64,000 bases of DNA from Massilia sp. UMI-21 (GCA_015277795.1 CP063848.1:806001-870000), one strand, 5' to 3'; counted from the stretch's first letter, positions 1 through 9,392 are shown. Notes: generated by a model from the sequence alone, not told the origin. Translations and numbers: made by a program.

Positions 1-302
1 TGGGCATCGGGCACGTCTACCAGGGCATCCACGACAAGCGCGTCGGCTTCGCCGAACTGCTCGCGGCTACCGGCGTCGCGCCCGAGGAATGCGGCTACAT
101 CGGCGACGACGTGATCGACCTGCCGCTGTTCACCCGCGTGGGCTTTGCGGTCACCGTGCCCTCGGGCCACCCGGAAGTGCGGCACCGCGCGCACTACGTC
201 ACGAACAACGCGGGCGGCCGCGGCGCCGTGCGCGAGGTCTGCGACCTCGTGATGCGCGCCCAGGGCACCTACGAACAGGCGCTCGCGCCGTATTTCGCCT
301 AG
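1..302 (+). CDS. kdsC: 3-deoxy-D-manno-octulosonate 8-phosphate phosphatase KdsC (3' part)
   Basis: The window opens inside this gene; only the last ~99 codons are present, read from base 3. KdsC is a cytoplasmic HAD-superfamily phosphatase that removes phosphate from KDO-8-P to give KDO for LPS inner-core synthesis. The visible C-terminal half has the HAD acidic motif GDDVIDLPLF and the family-typical end (VGFAVTVPSGHPEV, then NNAGGRGAVREVCDLV). Position fits: lptC follows 18 bases after the stop, the usual kdsC-lptC-lptA-lptB order. The gene is cut by the window edge, not broken. Confidence 0.93.
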   Translation, partial: GIGHVYQGIHDKRVGFAELLAATGVAPEECGYIGDDVIDLPLFTRVGFAVTVPSGHPEVRHRAHYVTNNAGGRGAVREVCDLVMRAQGTYEQALAPYFA

Positions 303-320
303 CGCGGGAACGCCCGGGAC

Positions 321-920
321 ATGGTCAACTACAAGCGCACCGCCCACCGCTGGAAACTGCTGGCGATCATGATGCTCGCGGCCTTCTGCGCCTTCGGCAG
401 CTTCTGGCTGGTGCAGCTGATGGAGCGCGCGGACGGCGACGCCCGCCTTGGCGGACCGATGAGCGAACCGGATTACATCGTCGAGAACTTTTCGGTCGTG
501 CGCATGACCGAGGAGGGCAAGCCGAGCTACGTGGTATCGGGCAAGCGCCTGGCCCATACGCCGCTGGGCGACGTGTCCCAGGTCGAGCAGCCGGTGATGC
601 AGGCCATGACACCGGGCCGCCCGCGCATGACCATCGTCGCCAAGCGCGCCGAGATCTTCCACGAAGAGCACCGCGTCGAACTGCTCGGCCAGGTCGACGT
701 GCAGCGCCCGGCCACGCCCACCAGCGAAGCGCTGCGCGTGCAGACCGAGGCGCTCACCGTGCTGCCCGACGAAGAAATCCTCAAGACCAAGCGCCCGATC
801 CAGATGCAGCTCGGCGCGGCGACCGTGACCGGCACCGGCATGGTGGCCAACAACGCGACCCAGCAGCTGCACCTCGCGAGCCGCGGCCAGATCGTTTATC
901 CGCCACGCGCGCGCCAATAG
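321..920 (+). CDS. lptC: LPS export ABC transporter periplasmic protein LptC
   Basis: 199 aa, the usual LptC length. LptC is the bitopic inner-membrane protein that takes LPS from LptB2FG and passes it to LptA. One N-terminal membrane anchor (about residues 12-32, [19 protein letters not shown]) is followed by a periplasmic beta-jellyroll ([21 protein letters not shown], then the conserved run of alternating strands). It lies between kdsC and lptA in one operon with short gaps. The ATG at 321 is preceded by a weak GGGAACGCCCGGGAC ribosome-binding region. Confidence 0.92.
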   Translation: MVNYKRTAHRWKLLAIMMLAAFCAFGSFWLVQLMERADGDARLGGPMSEPDYIVENFSVVRMTEEGKPSYVVSGKRLAHTPLGDVSQVEQPVMQAMTPGRPRMTIVAKRAEIFHEEHRVELLGQVDVQRPATPTSEALRVQTEALTVLPDEEILKTKRPIQMQLGAATVTGTGMVANNATQQLHLASRGQIVYPPRARQ

Positions 921-961
921 CGCGCCAATAAGCGCGCAGCGCGTCAACCAGGACAAGCAAC

Positions 962-1516
962 ATGAAAAACATCATCGCAGCCGCACTCCTCAGCCTGGTC
1001 GCCTTCGGCGCCTCGGCGGAGCGTGCCGATTCGCTCAAGCAGGCCGTGATCAACTTCGACTCGCTCGACGTCGACGAGGTCACCCAGACCCGCATCCTGA
1101 CCGGCAACGTCGTGCTCACGCGCGGCACGCTGGTCCTCAAGTCCGACCGCGCCCTGATGAAGGAAACGCCGGAAGGCTACCTCACCGTCACGCTCACGGC
1201 CAACAGCGGCAAGGCCGCCACCTTCCGCCAGAAGCGCGACGGCGGCCCCGACCTGTGGGTCGAGGGCCAGGCCCAGCGCATCGAATACGACGAGCGCGCC
1301 GAACTGGTCAAGCTGTTCACCAATGCCGAAGTGCGCGAACTGGAAAACGGGCGCATGACCAACGAGATCAAGGGGCCCTTCATCTCCTACGACAACCGCC
1401 GCGAAGTCGCGCAGGTGCGCAACGACGCCAGCGGCGCCAGCAAGGTGGGCGGTGGCCGCGGCACGCTGATCATCGCGCCACGCCGCCCGGCACCAAGCGA
1501 GGGCGCCAAGCAATGA
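962..1516 (+). CDS. lptA: lipopolysaccharide transport periplasmic protein LptA
   Basis: 184 aa. LptA forms the periplasmic jellyroll bridge that carries LPS between LptC and LptD. A cleavable signal peptide is visible ([19 protein letters not shown], cut near residue 19-20). It is followed by the OstA/LptA repeat fold: [20 protein letters not shown], then [10 protein letters not shown] and [20 protein letters not shown]. The stop overlaps the start of lptB in an ATGA (1513-1516), implying translational coupling. An AGGACAAGCAAC stretch just before the ATG serves as ribosome-binding site. Confidence 0.94.
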   Translation: MKNIIAAALLSLVAFGASAERADSLKQAVINFDSLDVDEVTQTRILTGNVVLTRGTLVLKSDRALMKETPEGYLTVTLTANSGKAATFRQKRDGGPDLWVEGQAQRIEYDERAELVKLFTNAEVRELENGRMTNEIKGPFISYDNRREVAQVRNDASGASKVGGGRGTLIIAPRRPAPSEGAKQ

Positions 1517-2271
1517 CGAGCGCGCGCGAAGGCTGCAGCACCCTGATCGTCAAGGGCCTGCAGAAGAGCTACGGCAAGCGCCTGGTGGTGCGCGACGTGT
1601 CGCTGCAGGTGGAATGCGGCGAGGTGGTCGGCCTGCTGGGCCCGAACGGCGCCGGCAAGACCACCTCGTTCTACATGATCGTCGGGCTGGTGCCCTCGGA
1701 CGCCGGCACCATCGACATCAACGGTACCGACATTTCGAGCCTGCCGATCCACCGCCGCGCGGTGCTGGGCCTGTCCTACCTGCCGCAGGAAGCCTCGGTG
1801 TTCCGCAGGCTGACGGTGGAGGAGAACATCCGCGCCGTGCTGGAACTGCAGCGCGTGGACGGCAAGCCGCTTTCCAAGGACCAGATCAACGAACGCCTCG
1901 ATACCCTGCTGGCCGAACTGCAGATCGAGAAGCTGCGCGAGAACCCGGCGCTGTCGCTGTCGGGCGGCGAGCGGCGGCGCGTGGAGATCGCGCGCGCGCT
2001 GGCGACCAATCCGCGCTTCGTGCTGCTGGACGAACCCTTCGCCGGCGTCGACCCGATCGCGGTGATCGAGATCCAGCGCATCGTGCGCTTCCTGAAAGAG
2101 CGCAACATCGGCGTCCTGATCACCGACCACAACGTGCGCGAGACGCTCGGCATCTGCGACCGCGCCTACATCATCAACCAGGGCGCGGTGCTGGCATCGG
2201 GCCGGCCCGACGACATCATCGCCAACGAGTCGGTGCGGCGTGTGTACCTGGGCGAGCATTTTAGAATGTAA
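1513..2271 (+). CDS. lptB: LPS export ABC transporter ATP-binding protein LptB
   Basis: 252 aa. LptB is the cytoplasmic ATPase dimer powering LPS extraction by LptFG. All ABC motifs are present: Walker [11 protein letters not shown]-loop LPQEAS, signature LSGGERRR, Walker [14 protein letters not shown] and the switch-His region ITDHNVRE. The start at 1513 is chosen over longer in-frame extensions because it gives the ATGA overlap with lptA and the normal family length. It is followed after two bases by rpoN. Confidence 0.96.
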   Translation: MTSAREGCSTLIVKGLQKSYGKRLVVRDVSLQVECGEVVGLLGPNGAGKTTSFYMIVGLVPSDAGTIDINGTDISSLPIHRRAVLGLSYLPQEASVFRRLTVEENIRAVLELQRVDGKPLSKDQINERLDTLLAELQIEKLRENPALSLSGGERRRVEIARALATNPRFVLLDEPFAGVDPIAVIEIQRIVRFLKERNIGVLITDHNVRETLGICDRAYIINQGAVLASGRPDDIIANESVRRVYLGEHFRM

Positions 2272-2273
2272 CG

Positions 2274-3752
2274 ATGAAACAGTCGCTCCAGCTTCGCACC
2301 TCGCAGCACCTGGCGCTCACGCCGCAGTTGCAGCAGTCGATCCGGCTGCTGCAACTGTCCACGCTCGAACTGCACCAGGAGATCGAGCAGATCCTGTCCG
2401 ATAATCCCTTGCTGGAACGGCTCGACGATCCGCTCGACCGCTCGGTGCGGCTGCTGGCCGACGGCGCCATCAACAGTGCGCCGGTCAGTGGCGAAGCGGC
2501 GCCGGCGCCGGGCGGCGAGCATGCGGCCGAGGAGGGCGCCAAGCCGGACGCCGGCAACGACGACGGTGGCGAGCACACGGAGCGCGGCGAGGCCGACAGC
2601 GACTGGGGCGGGGAGGGTGGCGGCGCGCGCAGCGGCGACGACGAAGACGGCCGTCCACAGCTCGAAGCGGAGAGCATCACGCTGCGCGAGCACCTGGTGG
2701 AACAGGTGCGCCTGACCGGCTGCAGCATGCGCGACCGCGCGCTGGCCGAGCTGGTGATCGATGCGCTCGACGACAACGGCTACCTGGAAGAACCGCTGGA
2801 CGAGATCCACGGGCGCCTGCCGGCCGAACTGGACATCGAGATGGACGAGCTGCGCTGCGCGCTGGCGCTGGTGCAGAGCCTGGACCCGGTCGGCGTCGGC
2901 GCGCGCAGCGCGGCCGAATGCCTGGCGCTGCAGATCCGCCGCATGCCCGGCGTGCCGCTGGTGACGCGGCGCCTGGCGCTCAAGATCGTCGAGGCTTACC
3001 TGACCTGGTTCGCGCAGCGCGAATACACCAAGCTGAAAAAGGCGCTCGACTGCGACGACGAAGACCTGCGCGAGGTGCAGGCCGTGGTCCGCCAGTGCAA
3101 TCCGCACCCCGGATCGGCCTTCGGCGCGGGCGTCTCCGACTACGTGGTGCCGGACGTGATCGTGCGCCACGCCAAGGACGGCTGGCAGGTAGCGCTCAAT
3201 CCGGAAGTGATGCCGAAGCTGCGCGTGAACAGCCTGTACGCCAACCTGCTCAAGCAGGGCAGAAGCGAAAGCCAGATGGGCGCGCAGCTGCAGGAAGCCA
3301 AGTGGCTCATCAAGAACATGCGCCAGCGTTTCGACACGATCCTGCGTGTTGCCGAGGCGATCGTCGAGCGTCAGCGCAACTTTTTCAGCCACGGCGCGGT
3401 TGCGATGCGCCCTCTTGTTTTGCGTGAGATAGCTGATACACTAGGCCTACATGAGAGCACGATTTCTCGTGTCACAACGCAGAAATACATGCTGACCCCG
3501 CACGGCATGTTCGAGCTGAAATACTTCTTCGGAAGCCACGTCGCCACCGAAGCGGGGGGAGAAGCTTCCTCGACGGCGATCCGCGCGCTCATTGCGCAAT
3601 TGACAGGAGCAGAAGACCCTAGGAACCCTTTATCCGACAGCAAGATCGCGGAGATGCTCGGGGAACAAGGTATGGTCATTGCGCGCCGCACGGTTGCCAA
3701 GTACCGCGAAGCGCTCAAGATTCCGCCCGTCAGCCTCCGCAAATCCCTGTAA
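2274..3752 (+). CDS. rpoN: RNA polymerase factor sigma-54 (RpoN)
   Basis: 492 aa. Sigma-54 directs RNA polymerase to -24/-12 promoters that need AAA+ activators. The N-terminal glutamine/leucine-rich region I is clear ([20 protein letters not shown]). An acidic, Gly-rich linker covers about residues 70-125, then the core-binding domain, the HTH region and, near the C terminus, the RpoN box [10 protein letters not shown]. It is probably co-transcribed with lptB (2-base gap). A TAGAAT stretch just before the ATG could be chance. A strong candidate target is the operon at 19147-24320, whose upstream DNA carries a good sigma-54 promoter. Confidence 0.97.
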   Translation: MKQSLQLRTSQHLALTPQLQQSIRLLQLSTLELHQEIEQILSDNPLLERLDDPLDRSVRLLADGAINSAPVSGEAAPAPGGEHAAEEGAKPDAGNDDGGEHTERGEADSDWGGEGGGARSGDDEDGRPQLEAESITLREHLVEQVRLTGCSMRDRALAELVIDALDDNGYLEEPLDEIHGRLPAELDIEMDELRCALALVQSLDPVGVGARSAAECLALQIRRMPGVPLVTRRLALKIVEAYLTWFAQREYTKLKKALDCDDEDLREVQAVVRQCNPHPGSAFGAGVSDYVVPDVIVRHAKDGWQVALNPEVMPKLRVNSLYANLLKQGRSESQMGAQLQEAKWLIKNMRQRFDTILRVAEAIVERQRNFFSHGAVAMRPLVLREIADTLGLHESTISRVTTQKYMLTPHGMFELKYFFGSHVATEAGGEASSTAIRALIAQLTGAEDPRNPLSDSKIAEMLGEQGMVIARRTVAKYREALKIPPVSLRKSL

Positions 3753-3810
3753 AGCTACTGCCCACTCTTACCTTGTGGCGCGGGCAGGGCACCTTCCCAA
3801 AGGAGTGTGT

Positions 3811-4167
3811 ATGAACCTCACAATCAGCGGCCACCATCTCGACGTCACCCCCGCCATCCGTGAATACGTTCAGAATAAGCTCGAGCGCATCACCCGCCAT
3901 TTCGACCACGTGATCGACACCCACGTGTTCCTCGCCATCGATAACCTTACCGAAAAAGAAAAACGGCAGAAAGCCGAGATCAACCTCCAGGTATCGGGCA
4001 AGATTTTGCACGTCGCCAGTGCGGCACAGGATCTTTACGCGGCCATCGACACGCTGATGGACAGGCTGGACAGACAGGTTCTGAAACACAAATCCATGCT
4101 GCAGGACCATAGCCACGTGGCGCACAAGCGCCTGCCGGACATCGGAGAAGAAGCCGCCGCCGCGTAA
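3811..4167 (+). CDS. hpf: ribosome hibernation-promoting factor, short HPF/RaiA family
   Basis: 118 aa. HPF binds the 30S decoding region in stationary phase and promotes 100S ribosome dimers. The sequence has the family start (MNLTISGHHLDVTPAIREYV), the central EKEKRQKAEINLQVSG and the DLYAAIDTLMDRLDRQVLKHK segment. It is the short type, with no long-form C-terminal domain. The start at 3811 is supported by AAAGGAGTGTGT immediately upstream. An in-frame upstream extension reaches back into rpoN and is not believed. The rpoN-hpf pairing is conserved in proteobacteria, and a terminator follows at 4191. Confidence 0.94.
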   Translation: MNLTISGHHLDVTPAIREYVQNKLERITRHFDHVIDTHVFLAIDNLTEKEKRQKAEINLQVSGKILHVASAAQDLYAAIDTLMDRLDRQVLKHKSMLQDHSHVAHKRLPDIGEEAAAA

Positions 4168-4190
4168 ACACGGGCGACCGCAAACACAGC

Positions 4191-4217
4191 AAGGGCGTCT
4201 GAGGGGACGCCCTTTTT
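4191..4217 (+). terminator. Rho-independent terminator after hpf
   Basis: A 9-bp perfect stem AAGGGCGTC/GACGCCCTT (4191-4199 with 4206-4214) has a 6-base loop and runs into five T (4213-4217). It lies 24 bases past the hpf stop and closes the kdsC-lpt-rpoN-hpf transcription unit. Confidence 0.9.
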
Positions 4218-4347
4218 GCTGATCCAGCCAGTTTCGATCGGTGTTTCCGTCAAACCTCTACTATTACTGCGCTTGTTACTTTTCAAGGCTTCGGTTTGAC
4301 GGTTTCCTTCTGTAGAATGCATGTCTTTTCGACCATAGAGCACCATC

Positions 4348-5433
4348 ATGACCGATTACGTCCTGACCCGCGTTGCCAACCGCACCGGCGTCATCACGCT
4401 CGACCGGCCAAAGGCCCTGAATTCCCTCTCGCTCGACATGGTACGTGTCCTGACCGCCACCCTGCTGCGCTGGAAGGATGATGCGGGCATCGACGCGGTG
4501 CTGATCACCAGCAGCAGCGAGAAGGCATTGTGCGCGGGCGGCGATATCCGCTTCTTCCACGAGATGGGTCAGGTCGGACCGACCGGCGGCAGCGCGCTGC
4601 TGGAAGACTTCTTCACCGAAGAATACGCGCTCAACCACCTGATCCACTTCTATCCGAAACCCTACATCGCGGTGATGGACGGCGTGGTGATGGGTGGCGG
4701 CATGGGCATCGCCCAGGGCGGTCCGGACTGCGGCCTGCGCATCGTCACCGAGCGGACCAGGATGGCTATGCCCGAGGTGAACATCGGCCTGTTCCCGGAC
4801 GTGGGCGGCAGCCACTTCCTGTCGCACGCGCCGGGCCAGCTGGGCCAGTACCTGGGCCTGACCGGGCTGACGATCGGCGCGGCCGATGCGCTCTATGTGG
4901 GGCTGGCGGACGTGTTCGTGCCGGGCGCGCAACTGGGCGGCCTGATGGCGCTGGTCGAGTCGACGCCGGGTGCGGAACTGCCGGCGGCGATCCGCAGCCT
5001 GGCGGCGCAGTATGCGGCGCAGGCCGGACCGAGCGAACTGCAGGCGCAGCGCGGCGTGATCGATGCACACTTCGGCGCGGCGTCGGTGGGGGCGATCATG
5101 GCTTCGCTGGCGCGCGACGAGAACCCGTTCGCGCAGAAGGCGCTCAAGGCCATGCGCCAGCGCTCGCCCTTGTTGATGTGCGTGACGCGCGAGCTGCTGC
5201 TGCGCGGCGCCTCGCTCGGCGTGGCCGATTGCCTGCGCATGGAGCGCAACCTGGTGCGCCGTAACTTCGAGCACGGCGAAGTGCTGGAAGGCGTGCGCGC
5301 GCTGGTGATCGACAAGGACAATGCGCCGCAATGGAAGCCGGCGACGCTGGAGGAGGTGACGCCTTCGATGGTGGACAGGTTCTTCGAGCCGGTGTGGCCG
5401 GCGTATGCGCATCCGCTGCGGCATCTGGCGTAG
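4348..5433 (+). CDS. enoyl-CoA hydratase/isomerase family protein, 3-hydroxyisobutyryl-CoA hydrolase type
   Basis: 361 aa, longer than ordinary enoyl-CoA hydratases and matching the ECH_2 / HIBYL-CoA hydrolase type. That enzyme hydrolyses 3-hydroxyisobutyryl-CoA in valine breakdown. Crotonase features: DRPKALNSLSLDM near the N terminus, the oxyanion motif CAGGDIRFFHEMG, MDGVVMGGGMGI, and PEVNIGLFPDVGGSHFL with the acidic residue expected of hydrolases. A long C-terminal helical domain follows. The stop codon TAG lies inside the first arm of a composite repeat (5429-5540). It sits alone between hpf and the inverted ptsN-hprK-rapZ group. Substrate is inferred from family length only. Confidence 0.82.
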   Translation: MTDYVLTRVANRTGVITLDRPKALNSLSLDMVRVLTATLLRWKDDAGIDAVLITSSSEKALCAGGDIRFFHEMGQVGPTGGSALLEDFFTEEYALNHLIHFYPKPYIAVMDGVVMGGGMGIAQGGPDCGLRIVTERTRMAMPEVNIGLFPDVGGSHFLSHAPGQLGQYLGLTGLTIGAADALYVGLADVFVPGAQLGGLMALVESTPGAELPAAIRSLAAQYAAQAGPSELQAQRGVIDAHFGAASVGAIMASLARDENPFAQKALKAMRQRSPLLMCVTRELLLRGASLGVADCLRMERNLVRRNFEHGEVLEGVRALVIDKDNAPQWKPATLEEVTPSMVDRFFEPVWPAYAHPLRHLA

Positions 5434-5540
5434 GGTGGACGGCTTCGCCGTCCGCGCGTCCAATCAAAGGGCGAATTGATGCGCCCCCTAAGTTCGTATT
5501 CTGTTTGAACGCGCGGTCGGCATAGCCGACCACCCTACGA
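5429..5540. repeat. inverted pair of dispersed hairpin repeats (family 1, copies A and B)
   Basis: Two copies of the GTAGGGTG-hairpin-CGCGTTCAA element face each other. Copy A is at 5429-5463 (arms GGACGG/CCGTCC, last bases CGCGTCCAA). Copy B is at 5505-5540 on the minus strand (arms GGTCGG/CCGACC). They are separated by about 41 bases that hold a GGGCG/CGCCC hairpin. Because the outer parts are inverted, the whole 112 bases can fold into one large structure. It lies between the convergent genes at 4348 and 5571, so it may act as a bidirectional terminator. Confidence 0.85.
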
Positions 5541-5570
5541 TGTCGCGGCAAACACATGCCGCGTGAAGTA

Positions 5571-6449
5571 TCAAGCCGCCACGTGCTTCGGCTGCTCGCG
5601 GTGCCGCACGATGACCCGCTCGCTCGTGCCGAAGTAGGCTCCCAGCCGTTCCGCCATGTACACCGAGCGGTGCTGTCCGCCGGTGCAGCCCACCGCCACC
5701 GTGAGGTAGGAGCGGTTGTCGGTCTTGAACGAGGGCAGCCATTTTTCCACGAAGGCGCGGATGTCTTCCAGCATCTCGGTGGCGCTCGGCTGGGCGTCGA
5801 GGAAGGCGATCACCGGCGCGTCCTTGCCCGTCAACGGGCGCAGCGACAGGTCGTAATAGGGATTCGGGATGGCGCGCACGTCGAATACGAAGTCGGCGTC
5901 GAGCGGCACGCCCACCTTGAAGGCGAAGGATTCGAAGAACAGCGTCAGCGGCGCCTGCTCGATGTCGGCCAGTTCCTTGACCCAGGCGCGCAGCTTGTTG
6001 GCCGACAGCTCGGAGGTGTCGATCACGTGTCCCAGGTTCTCGATCGCCGACAGGCGCTCGCGCTCCTCGGCGATGCATTCGATCAGGGTGCGGCGCGAGG
6101 CCGGGTTCTCGCCCGGGCGCAGCTCGTGCGACAGCGGGTGGCTGCGGCGGGTCTCCGAGAAACGCGCCACCAGCGAATGCGTGCTCGAGGTCAGGAACAT
6201 CACCTTGACGTTGTGGCCTTCTTCCTTCAGGTGGCGCACGCTCACCGGCAGTTCGACCAGCGATTCGGCGCTGCGCGCATCGACCGCGACGGCGATTTTT
6301 TCCGTGCCTTTTTCACTGACCGCGTAGACCAGGGCCGGCAGCAGGGCCGGCGGCAGGTTGTCGACGCAGTAGTAGCCTGCGTCTTCCAGAACATTCAGGG
6401 CAACCGACTTGCCCGAGCCGGAAATACCGGTAATGAGGACGATGTGCAT
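5571..6449 (-). CDS. rapZ: RNase adapter protein RapZ
   Basis: 292 aa, normal length. RapZ is a nucleotide- and sRNA-binding protein; in enterobacteria it delivers GlmZ to RNase E and so controls GlmS, linking cell-envelope precursor supply to RNA decay. Visible: Walker A GISGSGKS at residues 8-15, Walker-B-like region, the [14 protein letters not shown] segment, and the conserved C-terminal domain with [19 protein letters not shown]. It is last in ptsN-hprK-rapZ. Its start is 130 bases from the hprK stop, an unusually wide gap that contains the palindromic insertion described at 6474-6606. Confidence 0.95.
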   Translation of the reverse strand: MHIVLITGISGSGKSVALNVLEDAGYYCVDNLPPALLPALVYAVSEKGTEKIAVAVDARSAESLVELPVSVRHLKEEGHNVKVMFLTSSTHSLVARFSETRRSHPLSHELRPGENPASRRTLIECIAEERERLSAIENLGHVIDTSELSANKLRAWVKELADIEQAPLTLFFESFAFKVGVPLDADFVFDVRAIPNPYYDLSLRPLTGKDAPVIAFLDAQPSATEMLEDIRAFVEKWLPSFKTDNRSYLTVAVGCTGGQHRSVYMAERLGAYFGTSERVIVRHREQPKHVAA

Positions 6450-6473
6450 GGGCGGGATGATACCCCAAATGGG

Positions 6474-6606
6474 TCAATCTCCGCTCATCGCTTGACGTTG
6501 GTGGAGCAGGGAATTCGCGGAGCATGCTCCGCGCCTGCGGAACGGTCTGCCCTTGCAAGGGCAGACTCCCTGGCAACACTCAATCTCCGCTCATCGCCTG
6601 ACGTTG
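6474..6606. repeat. 27-bp direct repeat of the hprK 3' end flanking a doubly palindromic insert
   Basis: The last eight codons plus stop of hprK (6580-6606) are repeated downstream of the gene at 6474-6500 with one mismatch (T at 6492, C at 6598). The 79 bases between them contain an 18-bp perfect palindrome (6516-6533, centre AGCATGCT) and a 22-bp perfect palindrome (6545-6566, centre CTTGCAAG). The ends of the insert are partly complementary. This looks like a short REP/MITE-like insertion with a target duplication, or a tandem duplication that trapped hairpins. Confidence 0.8.
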
Positions 6607-7521
6607 CCGTTCCATGAATTCCTGCAGCGTATCGATGCCGCGCAGCTGCAGGATGGTGTTGCGCACCGCAGCCTCGAGCAGCACCGCGATGTTGCGGCCG
6701 GCTGCCACCGGAATCACCACCTTGCGGATCGGCAGGCCCAGCACGTCCTCGGTCGGGAAATGGAAGGGCAGGCGCTCGACTTCCTCGTCCAGCGTGCCGC
6801 GCTTGACCAGGTGGACGATCAGCTTCAGGCGCATCTTGCGGCGCACCGCGGTTTCGCCGAAGATCGCCTTGATGTCCAGCAGGCCCAGGCCGCGCACTTC
6901 CAGCAGGTTCTGCAGCAGCGGCGGGCAACGGCCCTCGATCATGTTCGGCGCGATGCGCGAGAACTCCACCGCATCGTCGGCCACCAGGCCGTGCGAACGC
7001 GAGATCAGTTCCAGGCCGAGTTCGCTCTTGCCCAGGCCCGAGTCGCCGGTGATCAAGACGCCCACGCCCAGCACGTCCATGAACACGCCATGCATGATCA
7101 CGCGCTGCGCCAGCTTCTTGGACAGGTAGACGCGCAGGAAGTCGATCACCTGCGCCGCCGGCAGCGGGGTCGAGAACAGGGGGATGTTCTGCTCGTCGCA
7201 GATGGCCAGGATGTCGGGTGGCGTTTCCAGCCCCTGCGCAATGATCAGGGCCGGCGGACCGCCGCCGATCAGCTCGCCGATCACGTGGGAACGCGAGCTG
7301 GACTTCAGGCGGTGGTAGTAGTTGAGTTCCTGGTGTCCGAAGACCTGGATGCGGCCCGGGTGGATCAGGTTCAGGTGGCCGACCTGGTCGGCGGCCGAGG
7401 CCGCGTCGCCCGCGATCTGGCGTTCGCCGCCGGGGAAACCCGCGAACCAGCCGAGCTGGAGGCTGTCGCGGTTGTCGTCATACAGGCGCTGGATGGTCAG
7501 CGGAGTCTGCAGCATGGGCAT
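6580..7521 (-). CDS. hprK: HPr kinase/phosphorylase
   Basis: 313 aa. HprK phosphorylates and dephosphorylates HPr on serine; in betaproteobacteria it belongs to a regulatory rather than a complete sugar PTS. The N-terminal domain is followed by the catalytic domain with Walker A GDSGLGKS, the conserved acidic stretch GLVADDAVE, and the family signature [19 protein letters not shown]. It lies 36 bases after ptsN and is co-oriented with rapZ. GGAACGAC lies just before the ATG at 7521 as ribosome-binding site. The extreme 3' end is duplicated downstream (see 6474-6606). Confidence 0.96.
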   Translation of the reverse strand: MPMLQTPLTIQRLYDDNRDSLQLGWFAGFPGGERQIAGDAASAADQVGHLNLIHPGRIQVFGHQELNYYHRLKSSSRSHVIGELIGGGPPALIIAQGLETPPDILAICDEQNIPLFSTPLPAAQVIDFLRVYLSKKLAQRVIMHGVFMDVLGVGVLITGDSGLGKSELGLELISRSHGLVADDAVEFSRIAPNMIEGRCPPLLQNLLEVRGLGLLDIKAIFGETAVRRKMRLKLIVHLVKRGTLDEEVERLPFHFPTEDVLGLPIRKVVIPVAAGRNIAVLLEAAVRNTILQLRGIDTLQEFMERQRQAMSGD

Positions 7522-7557
7522 GTCGTTCCGTACGCGGCGAATTGCCGCGTAGACAGT

Positions 7558-8040
7558 TTAGCCCAAAGCCTGCAGGCTGGGTTGCCAGTTGATGATGCGC
7601 TCGTACACCGATTTCGGATCCGGATCGGTGGCCAACGCGGTGCGCACGGCTTCGTCCGAGAACAGCTCGGCGATTTCCGACAGGATCTCGAGGTGCTGCT
7701 GGGTGACGTGGTCCGGAATCAACAGGAAGAACAGCAGGCTGACCGGCTGGCCATCCGGCGACTCGAAGGGAATCGGTTCTTTCAGGCGCACGAAGGCCGC
7801 CAGGGGCGACTTCAGGCTCTTGGCGCCCTTGATCCGGCCGTGCGGGACGGCGACACCATGACCGAGGCCGGTGGAGCCGAGACGCTCGCGTGCGAACAGG
7901 TTGTCCGACACGGTCGAACGTGCGATGCCGCAATTGTTTTCGAAGATCAGGCCGGCCTGCTCGAACGCGCGTTTCTTGCTGGAGACTTCCAGGTCCAGCT
8001 GCACATTTTCGAGCGAGAGGATTTTGCTTAGGTTCGTCAT
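7558..8040 (-). CDS. ptsN: nitrogen-PTS regulatory protein EIIA-Ntr (PtsN)
   Basis: 160 aa. PtsN is the terminal phospho-acceptor of the PTS-Ntr chain and in other bacteria regulates potassium transport and RpoN-linked functions. The PTS EIIA type-2 domain is complete. The phospho-histidine is in GLGHGVAVPHGRIKG, followed by LFFLLIPDHVTQQHLEILSEIA. The ATG at 8040 is preferred over an in-frame GTG at 8058 because the protein then begins MTNLSKILSLENV like its relatives; neither start has a clear ribosome-binding site. First gene of ptsN-hprK-rapZ. A promoter candidate lies at 8082-8110. Confidence 0.93.
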   Translation of the reverse strand: MTNLSKILSLENVQLDLEVSSKKRAFEQAGLIFENNCGIARSTVSDNLFARERLGSTGLGHGVAVPHGRIKGAKSLKSPLAAFVRLKEPIPFESPDGQPVSLLFFLLIPDHVTQQHLEILSEIAELFSDEAVRTALATDPDPKSVYERIINWQPSLQALG

Positions 8041-8081
8041 GACTAGTGTGCGATGCACAGGGTAGCTGCTTGCGAGGCGGA

Positions 8082-8110
8082 ATTATAGGCCTGTTTCATG
8101 GCAGTGACAT
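8082..8110 (-). promoter_or_regulatory. sigma-70-type promoter for ptsN-hprK-rapZ
   Basis: On the minus strand a perfect -10 TATAAT (8082-8087) lies 17 bases from a -35 ATGTCA (8105-8110, 4 of 6 to TTGACA). Transcription would start about 35-40 bases upstream of the ptsN ATG. The rest of 8111-8355 is comparatively AT-rich; I see no gene in it. Confidence 0.55.
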
Positions 8111-8350
8111 TCGATTTCGCATCTGTACGGGCATACAGTCGACTACATGGAGACGATGTGGCAAAAACCCAGTGTTTTGCCATGAAATCGGAGCTGCAAT
8201 AAAACGCAATTTCCGAAACGAAATCACCTGAAATCCACCGCAATCGGCGGCTATGCAGGCGTCATACCGTTTTTTGCCTGCATGCTGCTCATATTTTAAG
8301 CAGCCTCTTCCCGTGTAGTTTTGATATGGAAAATTCGAGTGGGTGTGGCC

Positions 8351-8383
8351 GAAAACGCACAGCCGCCTGGCATCCAGGCGGCT
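8351..8383 (-). terminator. Rho-independent terminator after queF
   Basis: A 10-bp perfect stem AGCCGCCTGG/CCAGGCGGCT with a 3-base loop (8361-8383) lies directly after the queF stop. On the minus strand it is followed by GTGCGTTTTCG, a short T-run. Confidence 0.7.
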
Positions 8384-8390
8384 ATTCGCC

Positions 8391-9227
8391 TCATTGGCGC
8401 GCGGTACGCAGGTTGCCCGGCTTGCCGGTACTGAAATTGGCGCGCCAGGGATTGATGTCGAGGCCGCCTCGGCGGGTGTAGCGGGCATACACCGCGAGCT
8501 TGGTCGGTTTGCACTGGCGCAGCACGTCCATGAAGATGCGCTCAACACATTGCTCGTGGAATTCGTTGTGCTCGCGGAAGCCAATCAGGTACTTGAGCAA
8601 ACCCTCCTGGTCGATCTGCGGGCCGACGTAGCGGATCTGCACGGTGCCCCAGTCCGGCTGGCCGGTGACCAGGCAGTTCGACTTCAGCAGGTGCGACACC
8701 AGGGTTTCCTCGACCGGCGCTTCGTCGACATTCGCTCCCAGCAACTGGGGCGAGGGAAGATACTGGTCGATTTCCACGTCGAGGCGGTCGAGCAGGGTGC
8801 CGTCGAGCTCGCCCATCTTCAGGCTGCCGAAGGCATCCGGCGTGGTGATCGCGACGTGGACCGGCGCGCCGAAGGCGGCGGACAGGTCCTGGCGCAACAG
8901 CTCGACCAGCGCATCGGTACCCGCCAGGCGGGTCTGGTTGAAGGAATTCAGGTACAGCTTGAACGACTTCGACTCGACGATGTTGGGCGAATCGGCGGGT
9001 GCGGTCATGGTGGCGATCGCCACCTGCGGCTTGCCGCGCATGTTCAGCCACGACAGTTCGTAGGCGTTCCAGATGTCGACGCCGAAGAAGGGAAGGGGGC
9101 CCGCGCCCGCGCCCAGACCGATCTCTTCGCGCTTTTGCAGGCGCGGGATCGGGAACAGGAGCTCGGGAGCGTACTGGCTCTGGTAAGCGGAGGATTTGCC
9201 GAGAGGCGATTGATCAGGAGTATTCAT
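8391..9227 (-). CDS. queF: NADPH-dependent 7-cyano-7-deazaguanine reductase QueF (long, type II)
   Basis: 278 aa. QueF reduces preQ0 to preQ1 in queuosine biosynthesis. The protein is the fused two-module type found in proteobacteria. The catalytic cysteine is in [15 protein letters not shown], the substrate-binding acidic segment is [15 protein letters not shown], and the N-terminal module has [15 protein letters not shown]. The end ([16 protein letters not shown]) is family-typical. Upstream of the start is a family-1 hairpin repeat (9253-9289); I see no preQ1 riboswitch. It is monocistronic, with a terminator right after the stop. Confidence 0.96.
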   Translation of the reverse strand: MNTPDQSPLGKSSAYQSQYAPELLFPIPRLQKREEIGLGAGAGPLPFFGVDIWNAYELSWLNMRGKPQVAIATMTAPADSPNIVESKSFKLYLNSFNQTRLAGTDALVELLRQDLSAAFGAPVHVAITTPDAFGSLKMGELDGTLLDRLDVEIDQYLPSPQLLGANVDEAPVEETLVSHLLKSNCLVTGQPDWGTVQIRYVGPQIDQEGLLKYLIGFREHNEFHEQCVERIFMDVLRQCKPTKLAVYARYTRRGGLDINPWRANFSTGKPGNLRTARQ

Positions 9228-9252
9228 AGGAAAACAGAACGCTTTTGACGTT

Positions 9253-9289
9253 CGTAGGGTGGGCAGGTTTTCCTGCCCACGCGTTCAAC
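9253..9289 (+). repeat. dispersed hairpin repeat family 1, copy C
   Basis: CGTAGGGTG, then arms GGGCAGG/CCTGCCC around a TTTT loop, then ACGCGTTCAA. Same outer sequences as the copies at 5429, 17185, 36574 and 48245 but a different, still fully paired, stem. It lies between ilvA (minus) and queF (minus). Confidence 0.85.
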
Positions 9290-9334
9290 GAAAAGTTGCG
9301 TACCGCGGTGGGGATAACACTGCGGGACAGTCAT

Positions 9335-9361
9335 TGGACACCGGCCTTCGCCGGTGCGACG
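9335..9361 (-). repeat. dispersed repeat family 2 (CCGGCGAAGGCCGG type), single copy
   Basis: On the minus strand: CGTCGCACCGGCGAAGGCCG followed by GTGTCCA. It matches the outer and hairpin parts of the paired copies at 44451-44540 (CGTCATCCCGGCGAAGGCCG then GGATCCA). It lies just after the ilvA stop. Similar short palindromic intergenic repeats are common in proteobacteria. Confidence 0.7.
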
Positions 9362-9392
9362 TGCTCACGATAGGGGCGAGATCGACCGATTG

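Noticed and set aside
2265..2270. TAGAAT right before the rpoN start as a separate promoter
   Set aside because: No -35 at the right distance, and the start is two bases after the lptB stop, so co-transcription is the simpler reading.
9228..9392. Searched the queF upstream region for a preQ1 riboswitch
   Set aside because: No pseudoknot-type C-rich loop and A-rich tail pattern was found; the gap holds repeat copies instead.
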